Shown: positions 1-11,717 of the stretch, piece by piece
Position numbering within the stretch: position 1 is the first letter of the stretch
How the letters are laid out: each line of letters opens with the position of its first letter
Source of the DNA: Mactromeris polynyma
Lineage: Eukaryota > Mollusca > Bivalvia > Venerida > Mactridae
NCBI GenBank assembly: GCA_032209605.1
Contig: JASFXZ010000003.1
Coordinates: forward strand, 35,800,762-35,864,761
Length of the DNA: 64,000 nt
Direction: 5' to 3'
Notes under the pieces: generated by a model
Databases searched by the model: none
Told to the model about the DNA's origin: nothing
What the model saw: the letters and a program-made list of their open reading frames with translations, nothing else
Program-made: the position numbers and the translations under genes

Positions 1-1739
1 TTAGGACATGCAATGATGAATAGGACATTTTTTAAGAACATGAAATTATTAATAGTACAGGTTTTAGGTTGAAATGATGAATAGCGAAGCGATCACACGT
101 CTTTCCATCTATAAAGTGAGTTTACATAAGCCATGTTTTGAGTTAACCGATGCTTTGGTCCTTACGATAATATTATCTAAACTATTCGTCTATACATTTT
201 TCTTTGTAAGATGTCGTCAAATTTCAACCCAGACGCATGGAAACGCTCCATTCTGTCAGATAAAGTTTCTCTATTAGTTGTATAGGAAAACGAAACTCGA
301 AAATATTTATATTTGATTATAAACGCAAATGGAAGCCGACACATATTGTATTGGTCTACGAAAATTCAATTATACTGTGTTAACTTTGTTTCGCTGTGGG
401 AAAGTATGTCAACGCTCGATCATATCTAGACACTTCTGGGAATTCATACAAAGGTTGATAAACGAAAGTAAGATGTTTTAAACGTATGAATAAATGTACT
501 TTGTAAACAACCAAAGTCCACTGAAACATCTCGTGTGTAAAAAACGTATGCTGTTTCAAATATTTACATATAAATACTGTGATACGTTAGAGACATGGTG
601 TATACAGTTTATTAGAATAGATGTGTCACACGGATGCCCCCGCTACAGGGAATCAGGTCGAACAATGTCCACAACCCCTGTAAACACTGGAGGACTGTAA
701 CCTATGATTATGTGTGCAATATAAATTGAATCCACCCATCCTTTCGAGAGTTATTGATCGGAAACCATTTTTTCGTACGGACGGACTAGGGCAACATTTT
801 ATGCCTTTTCGCCACTCTTCGAATATCGGGGGCATAAGATAGGACAGAAGGGATCAACAGGTCACGAAAAATGGCGCAAAAAAACAAGATTTAAAAAAAA
901 AATCGTGGTACAGTCGAACAACTAAATTCAGCGCGACTAAAATGTGCTTGAATGGAATGAGTAAATCTTAAGACTTGGTCGCACTAACTCTGGTACTTGT
1001 TCCAGTGGAAAGTACTTCATAAACTCTAACCTATACTACGTAGGGTTGTATTGGAGTAAAACATTATTTACAACCAGCGGCGGCATTTCTAACTTACTGC
1101 CGTTCAACCTGTTAATCTAAATGTCCAATGCCGTCAATATCCAGTGAAACGGTACATGCATCTTGGCATTCACACAGTTTGCATACTACTGTCAGCACTT
1201 CAAATTCCATCCATTTCGTGACAGAAATAATACAAATCCGCTTTGTATATGGTTAACCGCGCAAGCCATTAGATCCTTTCATTAGTTCAGCCGCTTGTTT
1301 TCATTAAGACACGATACGACCGCCGGGTAATAAACTGCTTGAAAGCTTAACCTTTCATAATGTTCATAATTCCTCAAGCAATATCGCTGTATTATATGTC
1401 GTAGGCACTCGGGTCGTGTCTTTGAATGATTAACTATTTTAATTAGTTTGATAATGAGTATATCATATTTCACTAGATTATTCTCTCAATAGTCAACATT
1501 TCAACTAAACAGTGAATTTGAATATATCTTACTCTTGAAAAAGGCTGTACAGCTGTAATATTAATTTTGAGTGAATAATGTATTGAATTATTGTATAATA
1601 TATGTTCACGCAATTGTATATTCACTTACATTAGATTTTGTGATGTTCAATGCCTGTGTATAATTATAGCGATAAAGGTAAGCGAAATACATTTTAGAAA
1701 ATTATCAGTTTTGTTACTGATTTCAATACTCATCATCAA

Positions 1740-1967
1740 TGAGCATTGCTGTGGGATATCCAACCTCTTCATTTCAAGAAAACGCCAAATGTGATGTCAC
1801 TATGCGCAAGCAGGAAACAATATTTACTCCATATATGATCACTTCGTTTCTATATTGCCATATGGGGCAAATATTGCATACTGTCAGTACATGGTGACGT
1901 CACATGTGACGTTTTCCGGAAATGACGTCACTTATAGAAGAGGTTGGAAATCGTACAGTGGTGCTCA
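1740..1967 (+). mobile_element. MITE family A, copy 1 (complete, with two CRE palindromes)
   Basis: About 228 bp with imperfect terminal inverted repeats of about 50 bp: TGAGC..CCAACCTCTTC at the left and its complement GAAGAGGTTGG..GCTCA at the right. The inside carries shared blocks (GCAAGCAGGAAACAATATTT, CCATATGGGGCAAATATTGC). TGACGTCA occurs perfectly at 1895-1902 and 1923-1930. No reading frame, so non-autonomous. Target-site duplication not clear. Four further relatives lie in the first 17 kb. Confidence 0.85.
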
Positions 1968-3094
1968 AATGTTAATCAAATTAATAATCATAAATCACTC
2001 ACCAACAAAGAAATCGGTTCTATTAATTAATGGCATAAAGTCTTTAGTTTGTTTGAAGTACAAAAAAGTCAAATGTTATACGTCCTTATGTCAAAATAAA
2101 ATAATCATGACAATGCTCAAAATCGTTAGTCTGGAGAAACATGAAAAGAATGTTCCGAGATATAAAAAATAGGAAACATGATCACTTAAGAACAAACGTC
2201 CCAATTCACCGGTTGTGTTTATGTAGCGGGTGCATGCAAAGACGATCAAGTAACTTGTTTTGTCTGTATTGTCTCATTTAACCGTTAAAGACATAATCAA
2301 AACAGGTTCTCTGACATGAATGGAAGGTGAATGAAGTCAACTGAACTCGTTTCATATTAGAAAACACGTGCGCAAAACAGTCCGAAGTCGTTCAACGCTT
2401 TACAGAAACAAATTTCAATCGGAAAAGATTTGTTTTTATATCTGAGAAGAAATATTGATCGTGCTATTAACACACGTCTATTCTGTCAGATAGCACGGTT
2501 GTGAATACGTTTAAGAATCTGCTAAATTAAGTGCTTAAGATTTGCAATACATTTTGAAGGAGGCACTCGAAAACAGAAAAGAAAAAAATCAATATGATGA
2601 ATTATGTAATTAAGATTTCAATGGAGAATTCTGAAGAGATGAATGTACGAGTTAATGGATGTATCGAGGCGAATATTTACAATGTTAGCAACCTATTCCA
2701 AACAGTAATTCATGGAAACCTATTAAACTTCACTTCAAAGAAAGCAGTGTCGACAATATTTGTTTCGTTGTTTTGAAGCATTGTGCATCTTTCGATCAGA
2801 CAAAATATCTTTGCTAATTGGTAATATCCTTCACAATCCTCGGGGACTGACAAATCACGTTCGTAATGAATCGGCAACAGTTTACCGAGTAGACAAGATG
2901 AAATGCTGACACAAATGACTGTATGTAAAACTTTAAGAGAGATTTACACTAAATATAATGAAGTGTCTAGTTTTTATGGAAAACCACAAAGAGGATATAA
3001 CTAACAGTTTTCGATGTAAATTGAAACAAATGGCGCACTGATAATATTAAAATTAAGTCATGTTTTGAGGAACACGAAATATCGGTCAAATGCA

Positions 3095-3165
3095 CTACCG
3101 GGATTCGAACCCGGGTCTATGGATATCTGTTTTCTTCCTGTAAAACCTGTAACATGTTCAACAGA
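3095..3165 (-). repeat. tRNA-like T-arm (B-box) fragment
   Basis: On the minus strand CCCGGGTTCGAATCCCGG is a perfect tRNA T-arm with a Pol III B-box core. No A-box or pairing acceptor stem is seen 50-75 bases upstream, so this is not a functional tRNA. It is probably a tRNA-derived SINE or tRNA-pseudogene end. Confidence 0.45.
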
Positions 3166-3249
3166 AATTCTTTTTTGTTTAACGGAATGTGAGCAAATAT
3201 GAGTAATCGAATCGTTTTCAAGTACTTTTTCTCGTGATAAAATACGGTC

Positions 3250-3478
3250 AAAGGTATGACTAAGCAACATTATATCTCCCCAAAGGTATGACCAAGCGAC
3301 ATCATATCTCCCCAAAGGTATGACCAAGAGACATTATATCTCCCCAAAGGTATGGCCAAGCGACATTATATCTCCCCAAAGGAATGACCAAGCGACATTT
3401 TATCTCCCCAAAGGTATGACCAAGCGAGATTATATCTCCCCAAAGGTATGACCAAGCGACGTTATATCTCCCCAAAGA
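3250..3478. repeat. Tandem array, 32-bp unit, about 7 copies
   Basis: Units of the form GGTATGACCAAGCGACATTA followed by TATCTCCCCAAA repeat head to tail with single-base changes. The array sits about 90 bp from the T-arm fragment. Because 32 is not a multiple of three, it is not coding. Confidence 0.95.
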
Positions 3479-4660
3479 AGGGGACCGTTAACGGACAACA
3501 GAAAACGACTTTATGACGTTCAATGAACTGTGATACAAGCTTAATCCACATATTGATAGAAAACGATTTTAAAGTCACTTTCCCTTTAGCTTTGACATCT
3601 ACTAAGCTGTCGCAATGACCATATGGAGTTTGAATGCAGTTAGCCCGAGTTACTGTTCGAATCTAGTTTCAGTCTCAGTATCATTGTGACCTTGTTCTGT
3701 CACTAATTGGCCCTTACATGATACAAGGGTCATTTACCGACAACAGACAACATCCAACACAATATGACGGAATATGTCATAGCATTATTCAATCACTGAT
3801 CGGAAATTGTGTTCACTGGTTAACGTAGCCTTCTCCTTTGACTTACTGATTAGTTAATGGTCTGAAAGTAAAACTAGACGATATATTACAGACAGTAGAA
3901 CATGAGAAACATCGTCGAAGGGGGGGGGGGGGGATTGTTAATATGCGTTTTCGCGAGTTGTCACAACACATAGTGGGATGAAAAGAAGTATACTAATTTA
4001 ATTCTATTCAACAACATAATGCTTAATTGCAGTATAAATACTAAAACAACACCAACATTGCTGAATGAACAAGGATATGGTACCACGATAAATGAATGAA
4101 GTAGATGAGTAGGAAATGCCAAAGACAAAGTGCAGAGCCATTAGAGGAATATTTGACATACTTCAATTACACAAGACTTTTGTATAATCTAAAAGTACAT
4201 AATATGTAAATCTGCTTCCATCATCACCGGTTTTAGCAATACGATCTTTTTCCGCCTAGGAAGGGAATAATAATAAGGACAGTTATTATGTTTTGTAATA
4301 CAAATTGCTAACAAAAGACACACAATATGATCCAATGATTTCAGATATGAACGAGTTTGTTAGTTTTCTTTGGTAATTTCGATACACAATTACGTTCTGA
4401 TTTAAAGTCAATTATTATGTATACCACTATAATGAAAGATTAGTCCCATAGATATGAGAAGTTGGTTTGCATGGCCAACGTAAGTATAGATGGCGCTCCA
4501 GTTGATCTCTACTCAGCCCAACATGAATTGTGTTTCGTTTTTGCGACCTAGGAAATACACTAGTCGATATATTTAAACCATCACATTACTGTATTATGAG
4601 TTCCTTACCAAATCGCATCACTTTGGCAGTCTCACATTAACTTGTTCTAGTATTTCCATT

Positions 4661-4826
4661 TGAGCGCTGCTGTGGGATTTCCAACCTCTAAGTGACTTCA
4701 TTTCAAGAAAACGCCACATGTGATGTCACTATTGGCAAGCAGGAAACAATATTTACTCCATATGGTCACTTCGTTTCCATATTGCCATATGTGGCAAATA
4801 ATGCTTACTGTCAGTACATGGTGACG
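4661..4826 (+). mobile_element. MITE family A, copy 2 (right end missing)
   Basis: Starts TGAGCGCTGCTGTGGGATTT and follows copy 1 through the GCAAGCAGGAAACAATATTT and GTCAGTACATGGTGACG blocks, then stops matching. The right terminal inverted repeat is absent. The left-end TGACGTCA is mutated to TGACTTCA, so this copy has no perfect CRE site. Confidence 0.85.
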
Positions 4827-6954
4827 GTATTACTCACTATTGTCAAACGTTATTAAGAAAAGTAGCAGTAGCTTTCTTCAGATCCGAAGTGAAGCGGTTG
4901 GTTGCTATTCAACCAGTACACACAGTTAATAAAAAAAACACTCTCTTCTAGACAATATTTTGACTGTAAGTATATCCAACCCAACTAAACTTGCTACATT
5001 TCTTTCTTATATATACTTTCAATAACTTGACCACTTCATTAATACGACCGATTTGAGGTCTCAATAGTGAGGTTTCACTGCACATATATTTAATACGAAA
5101 ACACAGACGTTATTTTCCGCAAACTGCCTGACGATCCTCTCCTGAAGTCTTCTTCAAATTTTCTTTCGCTTTCCTATAATACACTCCGCACCTATATACG
5201 TACTCATCTTATAGTCCGTTTATAACTACTTGAGAACGCTATGGTCTTCAGCCAATGAAAACACATTTTGCAAACTATCGACCAATGGACATTACGTACA
5301 CAATTACAGTATTCTCATCTAATTTTTAATCGACAGTACTTGTAACCATTTCTTTATGTCATGACACATGTTGTTCAAGTTAATATTGTCATAAAAACTT
5401 GAACGATCAATGTTTTACGTTGTCTCTAGAATTGTTTGTGACATAAAATGATAATGTTATTGTTCGTTTTCAGACAGTAAGTTATATTTTTATATACAAA
5501 ACAATTCATATATTGAAAGAACTCAATTGAATTCCATTGTGAATTTTTTATGCTCGATGTTCATTGTCGTTTAAATACCAGTCTTCGAGACAAATACGGA
5601 ATAAAAAATATAGCAAAATGTAAGTTTTTTGAAACTACTTTTTGCGAAGTGAAACGATGAAGAAGTGGGTTTCAAATCGGTATAAGAAGCATAAGTAAAA
5701 TACCTGATATTTATATCGCCTTACCAGTTTAATGTTGGTTTCGAAATCTTACTGATGCATGTATATTTCTCCGCAATTAGTTGACATCTATTCCTGAATG
5801 ACTATGCAGAGTTGTACTGTTTTGTGTTTGGTAAATTGTGTTGAAGTCTCTTGAAATCGGACCAATTCCAAAACTGTTCTACGCGGAATGTATTGAAGAG
5901 TTTTGATTGTTTGAACGGTTTGGCACACATTATCAGAGACAAGTTTGGACGAAGTGTAAATCGCGTTTGAAAACAATGTGAACGATTCATTTCGCATTCA
6001 GCCAAGTTTAATTCGACTAGAACACACGATATCATGTAGTCTGAACTAACTGGGCACACGTTCAGCTATTTTGAATAGTTATGCTGATTTTCGATAATAA
6101 ACTACAGAAAATACAGACGACAAGTCCGATAATAAGGTAAGTTGCAGGCGATTAGGCCTTTGGAACTGGTTTAATCAATTTTCACTGACACGTCTGGTAT
6201 GCAAAGCACCATGTTTACAAACAACAACGTCAAAGGTAAAATCATCACATGTCATGCAAACACAATTATTTACACAACATGTTTCTATATACAGCATCAC
6301 CATTAGTCAAGTTTTTAGCGAATTATCATTTAAGTAGACGTTAACGGCAGACTCATTTTGTTCAGCGGACCTTTTCCAAGTTTATCTTCAAACACATCAA
6401 AATTATCTCAGAATTGCGTAATTATTATGTAGACAGTCTACGCATTTAGATGCAAATATTCTCAAGTTATGAATTTGTCACTTATCATTATAGCATGATT
6501 AATGTAAAATATATCAAGTTCTTCCACTTTTGAAATATAATTTCTATCCGAGGAATTTTGGTGCCAATATGGGTGATATTACTTGATAAACAATTTCGAT
6601 TTAGTGTTAGCAAAATCTTTTCACAGCATGGCATTAATGATCATGTAGTTACCTTAAAAATCGCAACAGAAATCTCGGTTTTTCTAGGGTAGAAATGCCT
6701 GTAAGCTTACAGAGTTTAGACTGCTACAAAGAACGCATTTGAAGTTGATTAAATAAGAATGTTACATGAAAAAATCAACTTTGAGTTCGTCAACCGGTTT
6801 CACCACTGCTGCTCGTCAGGAAGTAAGGGACATCACTCTTCTTAATTTTGTTGAAGTGTTTTCAGGGTATGTCATTCTACGGTATATTTAGAACGTCAAC
6901 GGATCGTCTTGCTGTATAGTTTACAGTGACTTTAATGCTGGTTTAAATAAAGCT

Positions 6955-7640
6955 CTAAACTAGTCTTCTTTTCCTTGTGGTTGTCTTAGTTCTCATTTTA
7001 TAAAGAGGACATATGTAGTAGTTTGGTTCAGTTTTAGGACAGACGCCTGGTTCAGTTTGAGGACAGACGACTGGTTCAGTTTGAGGACAGACGACTGGTT
7101 CAGTTTGAGGACAGACGACTGGTTCAGTTTGAGGACAGACGACTGGTTCAGTTTGAGGACAGACGACTGGTTCAGTTTGAGGACAGACGACTGGTTCAGT
7201 TTTAGGACAGGCGGCCATATGTTTACTCACTGTTATATGTCGTAGGTTGATATATCTATTTTGTTTCGAAGAGCGTTTCCAGTCTGCCCAATATATTCTG
7301 ATCCGCAGCTTCTCATTTCATTACATAAATACGTTTCAATGGAAAGTGATACATTGAATTTGATTTTAAAGATTTTCCCATTCATGATTATTCACGATAG
7401 TCTCGTGACTTCCTATCACGTGTTTGCAGAGGCCGCATTTGGGTCTGTTGCATTTCTTCACGTTTCGAATTGTAGCATTTTCTTCCGAAATCAAGCTTTT
7501 TGTTAAGATTTGGTGGCTGGCGCTTGCTGTTGATACATTTATATTGTTAAAAATGTCTTGAGGTATATTGTCGAAAAATGCGAAACAGTGACAGTGTCTC
7601 AATAATTTCCGAACAGGCCGCGTATTTTTGTTTTCGATAG
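6955..7640 (-). pseudogene. Penelope-like retroelement relic: C-terminal linker and GIY-YIG nuclease, frameshifted
   Basis: Minus strand. One frame (about 7602 to 7366) carries a linker with N-A-T-I-R-N-V-K-K-C-N-R-P-K-C-G-L-C-K, the Cys-rich lead-in typical of Penelope-like elements. A second frame just downstream reads GKIFKIKFNVSLSIETYLC and then GSEYIGQTGNALRNK, the strand and Y-I-G..R part of a GIY-YIG nuclease. A third frame carries SKHMAACPKTEP, the tandem region, then NYYICPLYKM. At least two frame changes and in-frame stops make it dead. The reverse-transcriptase part was not recognised upstream. In live elements this nuclease nicks target DNA during retrotransposition. Family call is by motif pattern only. 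Confidence 0.75.
7023..7211. repeat. 24-bp minisatellite inside the GIY-YIG relic, about 8 copies
   Basis: Unit TTCAGTTTGAGGACAGACGA plus CTGG. Read on the minus strand each unit encodes T-E-P-V-V-C-P-Q. The outermost units carry a variant (K instead of Q; G for V in one) and match the flanking nuclease sequence, while inner units are identical, as expected if the array grew from a single ancestral unit. Confidence 0.95.
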
Positions 7641-8171
7641 TTCAGTTTTACACAGTGTTGTGATTAGTTAAACGTGTCGTATACTTTGAAATACTGAGGA
7701 TCTCCCACAAACTATTGTTTATCAATTTCAATCCAAAATTGAATATCGATCACCACATATTCAAAAACAACCATCAAATGTAACAGTAATCATAATTCCC
7801 AAATGGTATGATTGGAAAGAATGTGACGCATGTTAACCACTTAATGTCCATTTAGGACATTTACATTCTGCTGTTCGGACATTCCAGCCAAATGTCTGTA
7901 CGATGGATGTTCTGAAATCTGCAGGCGCAATTCTGTAAAACGAATATTCTAAATCGAACACTCAAAACACTTTTAAAATCAGGGATCTTAGAGAACAACC
8001 ATTTTTGAACACGGATATACAGAAATCTGTAAACTTTGGAAACCGTACTTTCAGAAAATCGGGTATTAGGTATATGTTAACCTGATTAAGAGCTGAATAT
8101 ATGAGAATTAGTGGAGGGAGACATGACTGAGGAATAACGTCTCCTCAACATCAATTACTGAAATGAATTAC

Positions 8172-8243
8172 CTGAATGATATCTTTTACCAAAGAAGATA
8201 CGAACATATTGTCGAGTTTTAGGTCCTCATTTTCTAAAATGTC
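8172..8243 (-). CDS. Exon 6 seen: kinase-homology domain, DILENE segment
   Basis: 72 bp, 24 codons, phase 0 to 0; acceptor ACATTTCAG and donor CAG|GTAATT. The peptide begins DILENEDLKLDNMF and ends ..SLVKDIIQ. It continues directly from G-S-L-L of the previous exon and matches the [DE]-[IV]-L-E-N-x-x-[IL]-x-L-D-x-M-[FL] helix of NPR-type cyclases, followed by S-L-x-x-D-I. The next expected segment (G-M-x-F-L-H.. H-G-x-L-K-S-x-N-C) was looked for below 8172 on this strand and not found, so that exon probably lies left of the window. Confidence 0.9.
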
Positions 8244-8542
8244 CTGAAATGTACAAAAAGTAAATCAAACCAATTAAAAACAGACTGAAGAATAACTGTT
8301 GTTAAAATAGAATAATGTGTTGCTTGTCACTCTTAGCAACACAAACAGTTCGCTTGAATGATTTATTGTGCTAGATAGAACAATATGATAATATATTTAT
8401 AGCATAATATAAAGACAAATAATAACATTTTATACGTGTACAGTTCTAAAAGGTCTGATACGGTCAATATTTAGACGTTTTTAATTTTTTATCGATATGA
8501 ACAAGATTTTATGAGAATGTATGATATTCAAGCAATACGAAG

Positions 8543-8880
8543 ACTAGTGGTGACATTTCGGCTTCAAGAATTCTCAAATTCAACTTCATAACTTCATGAT
8601 TTCATCTTCATGAATGCATGATTTCAACTTCACGAATTCACAATTTCAACTATATAAATTCACAATTTCATCTTCACGATTTCTACTTCATGGATTCATG
8701 ATTTCAACTTCACGATTTGAATCTCACGAATTCACGATTTTAACTTCACTTATCATGAATTCAACTTCACGAAGATGAAATCGTGATTTCACGAAGTTGA
8801 AATCGTGAATTCATGAAAATGAAACTGAGAATACATGAAGTTCAATTCGCAAATTTTTGAAGCTGAAATGTCACCAACAG
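8543..8880. mobile_element. Foldback/MITE-like element with TTCAACTTCAC-type internal repeats
   Basis: Left end CTAGTGGTGACATTTCGGCT and right end AGCTGAAATGTCACCAACAG are inverted copies of about 45 bp. The inside is a run of imperfect TTCA-ACTTCA-CGA-TTTCA words, first on one strand and then on the other (around 8765-8870), so the whole could fold on itself. No target-site duplication is evident. Confidence 0.7.
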
Positions 8881-8959
8881 ACTTTCGTAAGTACAAGTCA
8901 TAGCTCATAACGAAAATTCTACAGGCAGAGAAAAGAGCTGTTAGAAAATTTGAAGATCT

Positions 8960-9125
8960 AAGCTAACTGATCATTGATGTATGTGTCTTGTACGTGTACT
9001 TTTGGCTTTTATACTGTCAGCAAATATGGGTGTATTTTCTGTCTCATATTGTGCATCTATGGTGGCTGTGCGTTCTGTACGTGACATTTCCTGTTCGATA
9101 TCTTCATTCATATTTGATAGAATTC
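8960..9125 (+). repeat. Dispersed repeat fragment (GTGACATTTCCTGTTCGATA type)
   Basis: The block TGTGCGTTCTGTACGTGACATTTCCTGT... resembles a stretch at about 33785-33850 on the opposite strand. Boundaries unknown. Confidence 0.4.
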
Positions 9126-9655
9126 TCTAACTACAAGCGGACAATCACCCAAATATCATCTCATGAAATAATCGATGCACCAGGTTAACTATGCTCTCTT
9201 TTTAAAAACCATTAAAATGCAATAAATTCCGTTCCGACGATGTTTTATAAAATGCATTAACTTCATTTCATATCATTTAGGAATGTAGTACAACGGATAA
9301 CGACTCTAAACTCATTAATTATTTTCGAAAATAAACCTCTGCATGCCACCGCCGCTTAAGCAGTCATGTAAAACGCCACTAACACTTTCAAAGGATTTTA
9401 AATGGGCTTCATATTGCCATTTAATGGGTATTTAATTTCTATCGAAACAATGATGATGTTATTAATTGAACATGAAAAACGATGAAATACCTTAAAAGTG
9501 ATTACGGTTAACCTACCATCAATTTAGTTCAGTAATGATGCTAGAAGATGAAACCGTGATTGCACATGCAAAGTCATTTAAATCCGATGCGAGCAATAGA
9601 ATTGCATAATTTTAATCTAGTAGACGTAATTATTGAGCCATCTCAAGTAACAAGT

Positions 9656-10155
9656 CATAAACACGGTCAAGGACTGAATATTATAAACACGGTCAAGGAC
9701 TGAATATTATAAACACGGTCAAGGACTGAATATTATAAACACGGTCAAAGACGGAATATTATAAACACGGTCAATGACTGAATATTATAAACACGGTCAA
9801 GGACTGAATATTATAAACACGGCCAAGGACTGAATATTATAAACACGGTCAAGGACTGAATATTATAAACACGGTCAAGGACTGAATATTATAAACACGG
9901 TCAATGACTGAATATTATAAACACGGTCAAGGACTGAATATTATAAACACGGTCAAGGACTGAATATTATAAACACGGTCAATGACTGAATATTATAAAC
10001 ACGGTCAATGACTGAATATTATAAACACGGTCAAGGACTGAATATTATAAACACGGTCAAGGACTGAATATTATAAACACGGTCAAAGACTGAATATTAT
10101 AAACACGGTCAATGACTGAATATTATAAACACGGTCAAGGACTGAATATCATAAA
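9656..10155. repeat. Tandem array, 26-bp unit, about 19 copies
   Basis: Unit ATAAACACGGTCAAGGACTG then AATATT, repeated about 19 times with very few changes (CAAGG, CAAAG or CAATG at one spot; one GGCC). High unit identity suggests recent or continuing expansion. It is intronic. Confidence 0.97.
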
Positions 10156-10740
10156 CCATTACATTGTTGCCTAAATAAAAAGCAGCACCATCTTGATAAT
10201 AAAATGTCCTATACCCAATAAACGTATGTACTATTGGAAAGTCTGCCACATGGTAATTTAGCCATAAATAATTGGGAAGGTTAAACAAAGGATTAATGTA
10301 CTCAACAAGATACTGGGGAATATCATGAGGTTTGGTCACATACATCTGGCATTTGTCTTAAGTAGTCATTATGTGTAGTAGCAATGTCGGTAAAGCAGAT
10401 AAACTACGAAAATAGTTTTAAAATAAACTTGACAAGCGTGAAAAATGCCATGTAGTGCAATTGACAAATTTGGGAACGGATATCAGTGACATAATCGGTG
10501 AATGGATATACTTGGTTCAACACATCGAACCAATATTTGATTGATGACAGGCCAACAAACCTAGCACTATTTGTTTCTAGTTTCCATTTCAGTATATTTC
10601 AGCGTATACATTAGTATCACATTGCCTTATAAGCGGAAACAGGTTCTGCACCATGAAAGATGTGGAACCGTGTGCGCTTCTTTTTAATGCTTGTGTCTGG
10701 TATAGTAGATAGTCATCACTCACTATACATAATATATGTT

Positions 10741-10874
10741 AATAAATAAGTGATTTGATATTGGCCCTGTTATTTGTCCGAGGGCAGTCGTATTGGCGCG
10801 AAGCCGAAGGCCGAGGGCCAATACGACTGTCCCGAGGACAAATAACAGGGCCAATGTCAAATCACTTATTTATT
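10741..10874. repeat. Long hairpin: 57-bp inverted arms with a short loop
   Basis: The left arm (10741-10797) and right arm (10817-10874) are near-perfect inverse copies around TTGGCCCTGTTATTTGTCC, with a loop of about 19 bases rich in GCCGAAGG. This may be the left part of a larger element. GATATTGGC-CTGTTAT recurs directly at about 11146-11161, after another GGCCCTG block near 11058. Confidence 0.9.
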
Positions 10875-11493
10875 GACAATTTTATTAAATAACTTCATGT
10901 ACTTATAAATAAAGGATTCAAAGTTTAAACACTAAATTTATTAAAAAAATTATTAACATATAACAAAGAACAACTCTTAAATACATAACAAAAATAAACC
11001 AAAATAAAATGGCTGCCGTTTCCGAATTTCCAGCTGCGAATCTATATCATTTTTTGGCCCTGTTTAATTAGCTAATCAGATTCTTTAAAATGCGGGCCAA
11101 TATCAATATCAGTTAGCGGCCCCGGGCCGAAAAGTGATATAGATATTGGCACTGTTATAGAGGAGGTCTTTGTATTATTGGACGAGGCAAATGCTGTGTT
11201 TAAGGGCTAATAATTAATAGTTATTTAATAAAACAAGTTATTACTCTCCCTGGGATATGCACAGAGTACCCATAAACCATCCTATACCTTAACCATCGTA
11301 TACCTAAATTGTTGTTGATTTATGTAGTTGTAGAGTGCTTGATAAGTGTTTAATGACATATGTTCTATGTCAATTGTCAAAACGTCCCATCACGGCAGCA
11401 TTTGTGAGTTTGGTATCGTGATACGATAAAGTCGAATATAATCAAATTTTAAGATCATTGCTTTCTAAATGAAGACAAATACATAATTATATG

Positions 11494-11717
11494 TGAGCGC
11501 TGCTATGGGATTTACAACCTCTTCTGTAAGTGATGTATTTTCAAGAAAACGCAACACGCAAGCAGGAAACAGTATTTACTCCATATGGCCACTTTGTTTT
11601 CATATTGCCATATGGGGCAAATATTGCTTACTGACAGTACATGGTGACGTCACATGTGACGTTTTCTGGAAATGACGTCACATAAAGAAGAGGTTGGAAA
11701 TCGTACAGCGGCGTTCA
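11494..11717 (+). mobile_element. MITE family A, copy 3 (complete, with two CRE palindromes)
   Basis: TGAGCGCTGCTATGGGATTT at the left and GAAGAGGTTGG..GGCGTTCA at the right form the inverted ends. An internal piece around the GATGTCACTA block is shorter than in copy 1. Perfect TGACGTCA at 11645-11652 and 11673-11680. It lies about 370 bp beyond exon 5, inside the next intron. Confidence 0.85.

Larger units (their letters stand above)
1..8171. other. Intronic sequence beyond the last recognised cyclase exon
   Basis: No exon was recognised here. It contains two copies of the CRE-bearing MITE family, a 14-base G run at 3920-3933, a 32-bp tandem array, a tRNA-like T-arm and the Penelope relic with its minisatellite, all listed separately. 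The stretches 1-1739, 1970-3090, 3935-4660, 4830-6950 and 7645-8171 show only short open frames with no recognisable protein. Confidence 0.6.

Noticed and set aside
3095..3165. Functional tRNA gene on the minus strand
   Set aside because: Only the T-arm is intact; no D-arm, anticodon arm or acceptor pairing can be drawn.
7057..7245. Plus-strand repeat peptide frame (RTDDWFSL repeats)
   Set aside because: It is the reverse reading of the 24-bp minisatellite; the minus-strand reading joins to recognisable GIY-YIG sequence.
9656..10155. Regular 26-bp repeats considered as a CRISPR array
   Set aside because: Units abut with no unique spacers, and the context is a eukaryotic intron.
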